DNA from: Scolanthus callimorphus
Lineage: Eukaryota; Cnidaria; Anthozoa; Actiniaria; Edwardsiidae
Length of the DNA: 64,000 bases
Assembly: GCA_033964015.1 (NCBI GenBank)
Contig: CM066914.1
Location: 17,501,637 to 17,565,636, forward strand
Direction of reading: 5' to 3'
Position 1 is the first letter of the stretch; each line of letters opens with the position of its first letter. The translations under genes and the position numbers were made by a program. The notes beneath the pieces are model-generated. The model searched no databases, was not told the DNA's origin, and saw nothing but the letters and a program-made list of their open reading frames with translations. This document shows, one piece after another, positions 46,601 through 56,152 of the stretch.

Positions 46601-49600
46601 GGTAAGTTTCACATTTATTTTAATTTAATATTTTAATGATTTTATGAGCTCAAGTAAAATGGAATCTAGAAACTACTGTATATATTGTATAAGAGAGCAG
46701 ATTTCATATGACTGTGAAAACATTCTCTGGTGCATTCTGTGCCTTGTCTATGCCATGATGGTTTTGTTCTGTGCCGTGGTTAAGCATTTTGATTGGTGGA
46801 TCAGTCATTTTGTGTGATGTGGTTGGCTAAATGTTTATGAGAAGACAAGGTGAGGCATGCTGTACTGTGACTGTACCATGATCCATACCCATAATAGAGT
46901 GGCGTTGACAGGGGTATTGACAGCACACAATCTGTTGTTTTATGCTCATAGTAATATACATGTCTGAGTGCACACTGAATATTAGGGGTGGCGAATGGTC
47001 CTTCAAAAAAACTGTTTTCTCGCGAAATTTTAGGCGTTCTCAAATTCTTGTATTTTTAAAATTTGCGTTCTCAAATCTCGGATTTTTTTCAGGTCGTCTC
47101 GGATCTCGGATTTTCCAGTTTGTTGTGTTTATATGGCGAATCTCAAATCGAGTTCTCAATCTCGGATTTTGAAAGCGGCGTTCTCGCATTCTCGGAATTC
47201 TCGCATTGACCATTCGCCACCCCTAATATTACTTGCTGAATTTTGGTCATGCACAAACAAATGGATTCCTCTGAAACAGGAGAGATGGTACAATCATAGT
47301 GTTGGCTCTCATAACCATAAACTCTATAAACTATGCCATACACAGTCATACAAAAGCAGGATGAAGCTTCACTGCACTTATTCTATCAACATATCTTCAC
47401 CACACATTTTCACCACATGTTTGCCTGGTATGTGTCTCTAGCTTGAAGAAGTTATGGAAAAAGAAACCTACAAGACAGCAAAAGAACTTTTGGAAAAATA
47501 TGATCCCAACTCAGAGATTTTTAAGGTGAGGCTTACTTCTCAGGAAAACCATAGCAAAATCATTGCTTTCAAATTGACTGGTGATCACACATTCTCTACT
47601 GTCTATCTACCACTATGCATTGCTACGTGACCTCAGAATTCAATGTTGCGATGGGCGATTTTTAGCTGTCAATCAAACCAACATGCTGGATTTGGCTTCT
47701 TCAGTGGGTCGAAATTGATTGCCAAATCAACCAAAATGGTTTTAAGCTATTCTTTGGCTTCCTTGCCTTGAATGTTTAACTTTCTGGTTCAAGAAAATTA
47801 ACATTACAAATTTCTTGCATAAACTTGCCAATCAATACAATATACAATAATTATTGTCGAACAACGCAGGGAGTGGTTGCCCAGTCACCCAAGCCAGGGG
47901 TTCATGCTAAAAACGCTCGCCATGAAAAATGTAAATAACAACAAATACTACATTACGCTACATACAATGAATTATCTATAGAAAAATTATAATGAACATT
48001 GGATAAGAGAAAAAATCGAGTAAACTATGGAAAATGAAGGCAAAATAAGCAAAATTGAATTTTGAGGTCGCGTAGTAATGCATACAGTGGTAACTGCCAA
48101 GTTTGTTTTTGATTCTCTGCTCACAAACACGAACTGATGCCATGTCTGAAATTGCACAAATTTTTTTTATATTTCTTTCCAGGGTGAAAAGCAAGATTTG
48201 AATGCCAGCACTGTAGACAAACAGCCCCAGAGCCCTGCTGGAACAGGTCAGAAGACCACAATTAAGCTTACTGTTACTTTTATACCTAAAGATAATTTAG
48301 ACGAGTTATTAGTACATTTTTATTCAGCGCCACGGTATGGCTAAGTTAGGGAACTCTGCTTAGAAACCAAATTCCCTGTTGAAATCTCTAAATAACCATC
48401 TACACAAAGCTAAGCTAAATTCAATCACAAATATTGCTCTACATTCTCTAAATTAGCCAATGGAATTGGATACTTTTTCTGACTCAGTATGTTGCTAGGC
48501 TGAAAAAAAAGGCACTGACAGAGGCTTTTTGACACAATTATTTATTTCAATTGTTGATTTCAATAGTATTTTTTCATTTTTGGATTTTCAAAGTATATTC
48601 CATGACCTGTTCTCAACAGAACTGAGGCGAAGAAATGTCCCGGGTACAACAGACAGTCCTACTGGTCCCATTCAGCGCACATCATCCATGCCCACAAATG
48701 AGGAACCTGATCAAGAAGGTGCCCCTAAAATGGTCCCTCTGGTGTCCCCTCCAGGACCCTCCCCTGTGAATAGCCCAGTACCAGGGATCAAACAAGGGTC
48801 AGGAGGTACTAACAACATTGATTTATTGCTGCTGAATATGAGATATGTTATTGAATAACTGCACAAAGCACAGGAGCCAGATAGGTCCAGCTATTGCTTT
48901 ACTAAGATCATGTGTCCTGAATTAAACTTATGCAAAAACAGTGACTACAAGCACTCATGGCACTCATGGGTGGATTTAGGGCTGTATGAAGGGGGCGGCA
49001 ACCCCGATTTTGTGATAATTGATTTTTTCCTAATACATTCTTTGTATTTTGCAAAAGCCCAGCTTCCTTTTTTCCCTTGATTTCCTCTCTTAGGTATACG
49101 ACCTCCTCCAGGGCCACCAAAGCCTGTCTTTCCAATCCCACCTAAAGATAGAAGCAACATGGATAAGGTACAATTACCTTATGAATCACATGCTATAACT
49201 TACAATAACAGGTTCCGTCATAGAAGTGAGCTTGCATCAGTTTTGCTGTTTTCCATGTGTGTGGAGTGGGTTGGTAAGGATAGAGTGGTTTTCATATGAC
49301 TGTAGCGAAACCAACCACAAAGTAATTACACCAATTCTGAATAAAACGTATAGGAGTAATTACAAAGTAATTGTGAATTACACACAACAGTCATGTGAAA
49401 TCGGCTCTAAGGGGTACTTGTAATTGGGTTTTTACAGAGTTATATTGGAACTGTATAACAAACGCATTGTGGTTACTCATCAAATTTAATCTCATTAATA
49501 TTTGTCTCACCAGGTTGTTGAGTATCTGATTGGAGATGGTCCCAGTAACCGGTACGCTCTTATATGCCAGAGATGTTGGTCGCACAATGGAATGGCTTTA

Positions 49601-51736
49601 AAGGAGGAGTTTGAATATATAGGTAGTGTACACATCACCACTTTGTTGAATAACATGCAAGTTTTTAGTGTAAATGGGCAAAGGGGATGGAGGGAGGTTT
49701 TTTAGTATACAATAAATAATTAAAATTGCCCACTTGAAACCAAACAAACAGAAAAATATTCCATGTTTACTTCTCCTTCAGCATTCCGATGTTGTTACTG
49801 TTTCCAAGTGAACCCTGCTAGGAAGCAGCGGCCGACTGCCCCCAAGCTAGAAGATGACCCTATGACCCCTGGGAGGTCCAGGAAGTTTCCTCCACCCAGT
49901 CCAAAGGTCACCAAGGACGCCATAGGAGCGAATAACCAGTTGAAACCTCAGGGGAGACCACTAGAAAAGGAAGATGAAGACAAGAAACCTCAGGGGAGAC
50001 CACTAGAAAATGAAGATGAAGACAAGACTGGTGCCGAGAAAGGTGAGGGCAACAGAAAAACAATGCTTTCGTACACGCTGTTCTTATTGCATCCCCGTGA
50101 ATGATTCAAGCATGCCGTTAGGTTCTACACTAGCCCTGTGCTCATGTGCACATTTTTTTACTCTGTTACATAATTATTTGTTGATGTTTTCAAACATCAA
50201 TTCGTTTTTGGCTTTGCTGTTCCGCCAGTCAAACTTTATGAGCCAATCAGATTCTTGTAATCAGATTCTGTTTCGCCTAAAGCCGGGGAAATACGAGGCA
50301 CAAAATCCCTCAACTTGTCGCGCAACATTGTTGCGTTGCAAGTTGATGATCGATGTTGCGCGTTTTTCATCTCGCGCCACAACTTGTCGCGCAACAAAAA
50401 CATTGTTGCAGGTTGTGAAAACTTGTTGCGCGAAGTAGAGCGCGGGTCTACTTTGAGACACAAATTCTGGCTTTGTTGCTCGTTTTTCATCAAACACACA
50501 ACTTGTCGCGCAACATTTTGCCTACGATTCAAGTTGGTCGGTCAATAGAAATGAGGTGCTAAGGAGCCACATTCGCATTGGTCTCGCATGTGTGATCATC
50601 AAAATAAAATCTTGCGTGATATGTTGTGAATTTGATGAAAAACGAGCAACAAACATTAGACTTGCAACGCAACAATGTTGCGCGACAAGTTGAGGGTTTT
50701 TGTGCCTCGTATTTCCCCGGCTTAAAGCCCGGTGCACACTAGCGACATAACGACATAAGGACCTTATGTTGCAACGAAACAATCAATATTTTCCATGGAT
50801 CTGCATTAGATTACTTCACCAAAGCAATCTTATGTTATTTTTTGTCGACTTCAACTTCTTGAAACCACTAAATTTTGTTCACGTGACATTTTTCTTATGT
50901 CGTTATGTCGCAAGTGTGCACCATGCTTAATGGATGCAGTCGCCTGGATTTCCGTTGTCTGGTTTTTAGAAAGAAGCCAGTTGACTGCACTAGCCGAAAC
51001 AGGGCAAGAGTTTCATTGGCACAGATGTTTGATTGGCAGAACACTGAGAACAGCGAAGTCAAAAATCAAAATGTGTTTGAAAACGTGGGTCGCGTTGCAA
51101 CGGTTTTGTCTATAATTGGAAAAGTGCAACACTTCTCTACGACAAAAATATTTGTTTCCTAGTAACAAATGTTTCAGACATTTTCTGCTCGATATTTGTT
51201 AAATCTCACCACTCATAAATCTTCTCTTGCTTTAGGTATCAAAGAAGAGGTGAAGCCAAATGGTATCCCCGATGGCCATGAGATGAATGGGGAATTTGAA
51301 GAAGGTAAGGCTTGTAAGGACTGGTATTCGTTTTGCCAAAATTGTTGTACAGAAAAGAACAGAAACCTTTATTTAGTTATAAGGCTCAGGGTAGCCCTTT
51401 CAGATTGAAAGTGTGTTTTTATTTTAGTTTCTGTTGTTTGCTCGTCATTTTTTAAGTTTCACCGCCCAAACCGACTGAGCCAAATCAGGTTGGTCAGGTT
51501 TTAGCCCTGTTTTACCCGGTGCAGTTTATTGGCTTCCGTCACACGACGTTTGTCTGGTTTTCAACGCAATGGAAGCCAGTCGACTGCTTTAGGCAAAATA
51601 AGACAAGGACTTGATTGGACCAGAAGGTTAAAGACGCTGCTAGCTCGCGATACCACAATTTTGTCAACTAGTGATAATGCCTAGCTAACTAGCACTGCCG
51701 TATTGTTGTCTTGCAGAACCAAAGCAGAAAACATAG
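43689..51736 (+). CDS. LNPK: Lunapark, ER three-way junction protein
   Basis: ER membrane protein that stabilises three-way junctions of the tubular ER. Thirteen exons join in frame to 407 residues (human 428): 43689-43715, 43900-43941, 44791-44978, 46072-46130, 46561-46601, 47442-47525, 48183-48246, 48620-48805, 49094-49167, 49514-49622, 49782-50042, 51236-51304, 51717-51736. The N-terminus MGLIFSRWR begins with a probable myristoylation glycine. A short coiled coil (13-40) precedes two hydrophobic segments at about 42-63 and 77-99, then a second coiled coil (LDDLQEKKKKV, EEVMEKETYKTAKELL). After a Pro-rich linker comes the lunapark zinc finger with Cys273, 276, 295 and 298 (ALICQRCWSHNGMALKEEFE, FRCCYCFQVNPARK). 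The acidic tail contains a tandem repeat of a 14-residue unit (KPQGRPLExEDEDK). The final coding exon is only six codons including the stop. Confidence 0.95.
45296..45531. mobile_element. MITE with TTAA target duplication
   Basis: The ends 'aggggcactcgcacgcttaa' and 'aagcgtgcgagtgcccct' are inverted, flanked by TTAA (45292-45295, 45532-45535). TTAA is the target of piggyBac-type elements. It lies in LNPK intron 3. Confidence 0.8.
46984..47224. mobile_element. MITE 'AGGGGTGGCGAATGGTC' with AATATT flanks
   Basis: The ends 'aggggtggcgaatggtc' and 'gaccattcgccacccct' are perfect inverses. AATATT flanks both sides (46978-46983, 47225-47230). The interior repeats 'tctcggat' and 'tctcaaat' motifs. 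It lies in LNPK intron 5. Confidence 0.75.
47608..48093. mobile_element. MITE family A, copy 2, with internal insertion
   Basis: It shares both ends and much of the left half with 9925-10195 ('gacctcagaattcaatgttg', 'ttttagctgtcaatcaaa', 'gaggtcgcgtagtaatgcat'). About 200 extra bases near 47840-48045 are absent from copy 1, so they are either an insertion here or a deletion there. Confidence 0.65.
50281..50722. mobile_element. MITE with 'AGCCGGGGAAATACGAGGCA' ends, TAA duplication
   Basis: The inverted ends are 'agccggggaaatacgaggca' and 'tgcctcgtatttccccggct', flanked by TAA (50278-50280, 50723-50725). The interior repeats 'caacttgtcgcgcaac' and 'ttgttgcgc' in both orientations. It lies in LNPK intron 11. 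Confidence 0.85.
50726..50927. mobile_element. MITE abutting the previous one, shared TAA
   Basis: The inverted ends are 'agcccggtgcacactagcga' and 'cgcaagtgtgcaccatgct', flanked by TAA (50723-50725, 50928-50930). It belongs to the same family as 4295-4408. Its left TAA is the right TAA of the element at 50281-50722, so one landed in the duplicated target of the other. Confidence 0.8.
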
Positions 51737-53653
51737 ACACTGCGGCATGGTTGTGTTGTAAAAGTGCATTTTTCAAGTGCGTTTCGAGGATTCTCCCGCC
51801 TTCTATTGGAGCCGGTAGAAGAAGAAATGCAAAAGTCTTTCTTTTGAAGATGTGCTACAACTTTGAGTTTACATCACGACAAGCTTGAACTACGTTAAAG
51901 AAAATCCGAAGAGAAAATATAATAATATGATGTTTACAAAACGTAGAATTGGCTAAGGCAGGCGTAAATATTCAAGAGACACAAAATATTGTCTGTTGTA
52001 TTTACAGAAAAGAAAACGTTTAACTTATTTTAGAGAAAATAATTATTTATTGTGATGCAAAGAATTTGTTTGTTGTCTTGTGAGTTACCATTCCTTGTTA
52101 AGAGTGCCCATTCACGTATTTTCATCAGTGAAAGTCAGATCGTGCTTTGTGAAGTTTCTGGGGTTTTTGTTTGCTCATAGTAAATGCGTGCAGAATGTTG
52201 AAAACCGCGCCCAAATCCCAAGATCCGTACCAAGGCTAGTAATAGTAAACATTCTGCCAGGCTGCATCAGGATCTGAATTCAGTTTTCGGTGCGTGAGAA
52301 GTCGTGAAAACCTTTTCAACAAATTTTGTTTCGCGCACGATGGACGACAAAATCACGCACACATATACGAGCCACGAAATTATAGAGGCTTATTTATAAT
52401 TGAGTTGCATAATTAAATAAGACAGCTAATAATGTCAAAGACGTTAAAACTAAGAAGTACTTTTGAACCCTAAAATTATTTTATACCGTTAACCATAAAC
52501 TGACTGTTCTCAGACCAAATGTTGATCCGTATTGTCATGAACGCACACATATTTGCGCTTATTTTGCCTGTGATTGATAATTTGATCCAAACGCAAAGCA
52601 GGACTTATAAAATGTCGCAGTTTTCTTAGAATGCTTAAGTGTCGTTTTTTATGTTACGGGAGACGTCGCGGAAAAAAATATTTTACCAAATGTGGTACCG
52701 CGCACGCTACACAACGAAATTACGCACCCATCCTTACCACGAAAAGAGGCCTGTTTAAAATTGAGCTGCATAGCCAAACAAGAAAGCTAGCAGTGTGGTG
52801 GTACGAAGACGTTAAACAACTAAGAAGTGCCTAGTGGTTCTAAAATTATGTTATGCCATATAAAACTGAATGCTTTTCCCAATATGCCCGCGCGCCGTGT
52901 TTTTATGAACGCACACATATTTGCACTTATTTTGCGTGGTTGATTATTTGACCAAATACAAAGCAGATGTACACAATTTCAGTGTTTTCTTAAACAACTC
53001 ACAGTGTCCTTGTTATGTTACGGGAATATTGACAACATCAAGTTTTCGGCAAGACGTTGCGGAAGAAATGAAATGTTTTTTTTTAACAAATGAGTACACG
53101 CGCACGCTAGACAACGAAATTACGCACACATACAAGCCACGGATTTATTAGAAGCTTGTTTACAATTGAGTTGCATAACTAAATATCACAGCTGGCAGTG
53201 TGGTACGAAGACGTTAAACAACTAAGAAGTGCCTATAGGCTCGAAAAATGTGTTATTCCGGGTCTAAAACTGAATGTTCTTTTCCCATCAACTTTGTGTC
53301 ACCGCGCACCGACGGTTATTATGAACGCACACATATTTGCGCTTATTTTGCATGATTGATGATTTCATCCAAATGCAAAGCAGGAGTACAAAATCTCAGT
53401 GTATTCTTAGGCATCTCACAATGGCGTTCTTTATGTTTCGGGAATATTGACGAACTTAGAAAACGTACAAAACTGACTTATTTCTTTCCCGCCATTTTAA
53501 CTTCGCGCGTTTTTATTGGAATGTCGCGCGCGCACACATTCGCTGGCATGGGCCTTCGTTGCCGTTGTCTGCGTGAAAAGCTCTAGTAGTATTCAAATAC
53601 GTCAAGAAAGGTGAACGAATCCTTTAACTTCACTAATTTCTTTTCCCTGAAAA
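51737..53653. other. LNPK 3' UTR, satellite block and SPO16 promoter
   Basis: No gene is supported here. Most of it is the diverged ~400-bp tandem repeat at about 52130-53590. Short frames within it (for example 52921-53151) recur between repeat copies and are not conserved proteins. The SPO16 promoter must lie in the last few hundred bases. Confidence 0.6.
52130..53590. repeat. Diverged ~370-410-bp tandem repeat (3-4 units)
   Basis: The unit marker 'gaacgcacacatatttgcgc' recurs near 52540, 52909 and 53321. A second marker 'acaacgaaattacgcac' occurs near 52710 and 53110, with a variant near 52345, and 'gacgttaaac(aa)ctaagaag' near 52440, 52810 and 53212. Spacing is about 365-410 bp. The copies differ by many substitutions and small gaps, so the array is old. 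Confidence 0.8.
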
Positions 53654-54942
53654 ATGAGTTCAGGCTCCAGTGATTGTTCTGAAGCGCCCTGGCCAATAAT
53701 AATCAACAAATCTTTAGAAGACAGCGAAATTCGACGGTTGTTTGAAAGAAGCTTCAAAGTCAGAGGTAAGCTTAAGCTTAACTTTTTGCTGATTGAATGA
53801 ATGAATGGCGTTTCGGTTATGTTTCAAAACGTTTTCCTCCAAATCATTCGCCCTAATTTTTGTTCAGCAATGTTTAGTTTTACTTTGTTTTACGTTTTAA
53901 GCTTAAGTTAAACTTATACATGATTTTTAGTGTCACAAACAACAGGCAAGGACGTGGTAATCTTTCCTCTCTCCTCTGTGGCATTTCTGCTCTTACGACT
54001 TGACGAAACGACAGGAGGAAAAGAGGACGGCAGACTTGTCATTAAAACAACTGTTATAGAAAGGTAAAAGAAAAACTGTTATAGAAAGGTAAAAAGAAAA
54101 TGGCTGAGGCCAAAAATGAAGAGAGACTAACATCTATAAGATTGAAAGATCAAAATGTAAGCTTATTGTCCTCTCCTCTTAGAATTGGGAAGTTGCAGCA
54201 AATTCACAGACATCTCTATGTCATTGCTGTTGACCCTATTATGTCTGATATGGAACTAATGATTCTAGTAGAACTGCAAAAAAGGTAGGAAGCTCTCTTC
54301 AGCATTAAGCTTACTGAATTTTAAATAGAATGAATTTGTATTTTTTTTTCAGTCGTCCAAACTTTGACTTGTACTCAGTGGCAGATCCTGAGGGGGTTCC
54401 ACAAGGTTTTGAGGAACCTGGATCCACCACTGGTACTGCCTTTAAACCTGGACGTGCACTGTCAAAAAAGAAATCATTTTTATGGACAGTTACACAGGGA
54501 CACTATTTGTGTTATGGGCCTGACAAGGTTTTGAGGAACCTGCTGTTTAATATAATTTTTTCTTTGTGACAAGCTAGAAAGAAAGATGGTACAATTGTAA
54601 ATCTCTTTAACTATCTTTTTAAGAAATATTTAGATGACATCATCACCGTTAATAAATTTTCTGATGAGTGAGCCCTCATATCCTTTTGTCTACTTGTTTA
54701 GGTTCTTGGATAAACCAACAGGTCTCATTCCAGTGCATAATCCCAAGGCATGTGTAGAAGTTATGGTTAACATTGCTAAGGTAACTTGCAAACCAGTTAG
54801 TGACATCATTCAAGACAGGTTACAGAAGCTGAAGTCGTCAACTATCACTGAAAGTGTTGTTCATCATATCCTGTCGAACATTGGCCTGAATTCCCATGAT
54901 ATCCTTTTGACATGGTCATCATCTTACAACACCCTTAAGTAG
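53654..54942 (+). CDS. SPO16: SPO16 meiotic crossover protein (C1orf146 orthologue)
   Basis: Partner of SHOC1/Zip2 in the ERCC1-XPF-like ZMM complex that stabilises crossover intermediates on meiotic chromosomes. Four exons join in frame to 195 residues (human about 180): 53654-53765, 53931-54063, 54183-54284, 54702-54942. Blocks match the human protein in order: PIIINKSLEDSEI and ERSFKVR at the start, VVIFPLSSVAFLLL in exon 2, and RFLDKPTGLIPVHNPKA with MVNIAKVTCKP in exon 4. Exon 3 joins exon 4 across a phase-2 intron to give LQKRFLD, as in the family. A plus-strand frame at 54353-54529 with a plausible acceptor lies in that intron; it is repeat-like and left out. No catalytic residues are expected. 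Identification rests on remembered short blocks but is consistent along the whole length. Confidence 0.85.
54050..54092 (+). repeat. Tandem duplication across the SPO16 exon 2 donor
   Basis: 'aactgttatagaaaggtaaa' occurs twice, 25 bp apart, so the end of exon 2 and its GT donor are duplicated. The first donor (after 54063) keeps the frame. Use of the second would read AGG TAA and stop. Confidence 0.8.
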
Positions 54943-56152
54943 ATTGTGTTAAAAAAGTGATTCCTAGATGTGACCCTATACCCCTCGACTTTCCATCCCT
55001 CTCTTCTAAAGTTGATAGAAAAACAAGGAATGCTGCATTAAGCCTAGTTTCCATAGTCTTATCTGTCATATCAGTCAACTGTGAAACAAAAGAATAATTC
55101 CAATTTCAATTGTTTCATGGTCGACTGATGCGACAGATAAGACTATATGGAAACCAGGCCTAAACGTTCATGGACAACCAATTTAAGTAACATTTTATCA
55201 TTTAAACTGCATTTTTTTATCTTAATCTATGAAAATGTTCATGAAAAAGAACATTCTATTCTGGAAACAGTGAAAAAAATTATCCATTCTAATGAGAGAT
55301 TCCAGCAGTAAGCATGTAGTACGCTCTTTTTGGGATGTCCCACAATGAGCAGGATGAAAAACGTGCACACGAGGCCCTTGCTCTGCAAATGAATCACAGC
55401 TACCAACAAGCAGCCCATGCATTCATAGCTGGAATCATTCATTATAATTGCTTTGCTAGTAGATCCACAAAATTCCTTGACTGTAACCCTGCACATTGTT
55501 CAGTCCTCCATCAAGGCTGCCAGTCATTGGCTAACATTGCCCAAGCAAGTGAAGGGGAAATTATGAACTGCAGCTTAGATCAAAACACAGCTAATAACAT
55601 CACAGCATTCTTTGGTGCAGATTGCAATCTCTCAGAAGCATGCTATATGAAATGAACTATTGTGGCTTATGCAAACTGTCACAACTATGCAAACTGTCAC
55701 AACTATGCAAGCAATATTTGCCAGATTTTTCCTTTATTCTGTTTCCTATTATTATGTACTGGTGCAAGTATTAACAAATTGACTTAAAGTATAATCAATG
55801 CTAATATATTAAATTATTATATCACATTACTTGATGTATGTAATTCATGCATTCTACCCCATGATACATGTTACAGTCTTTATAAAACGAATTCCAGTAA
55901 CTATATCATTATAAAGACAGTGATTTGAGATGTACAATGTACAATAACTTCTGAAAACAAATTCTGAAAAGCAGTGTAATGCAATAAACAACTTATAGAT
56001 GTGGTGGATCTTTTTCTGTTCTTTTCTTATTTCACATCATTATCTGATGAGAGAACAAGAACATACAAGCAGTCTGTTATTGCCTTGTTCTGGGCTTCTG
56101 GGAATCATGATGAAAATATTCTTACAATGTTATAAAAATGCATGCTTTGTGT
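54943..56152. other. Convergent 3' spacer SPO16 / ACBD5
   Basis: This contains the second copy of MITE family B (55042-55160). AATAAA at 55983-55988 (+) and its inverse at 55733-55738 (for -) are possible polyadenylation signals, which would make the two 3' UTRs overlap. A 106-codon plus-strand frame (55335-55655) is not recognisable and is not called. Confidence 0.5.
55042..55160. mobile_element. MITE family B, copy 2, TAA target duplication
   Basis: The ends are 'gcctagtttccatagtctta' and 'agactatatggaaaccaggc', flanked by TAA (55039-55041, 55161-55163). The interior matches copy 1 at 33688-33821, including 'gtgaaacaaaagaataattc'. Confidence 0.8.

Noticed and set aside
54330..54569. Extra SPO16 exon
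   Set aside because: The conserved family structure joins 54284 directly to 54702 in phase. This segment looks like a dispersed repeat and its donor GTTTTG is weak.
55335..55655. 106-codon plus-strand frame starting MSHNEQDEKRAHEALALQ
   Set aside because: It is near the length limit for chance, overlaps the probable ACBD5 3' UTR, and has no known domain. It could be re-examined if transcripts exist.
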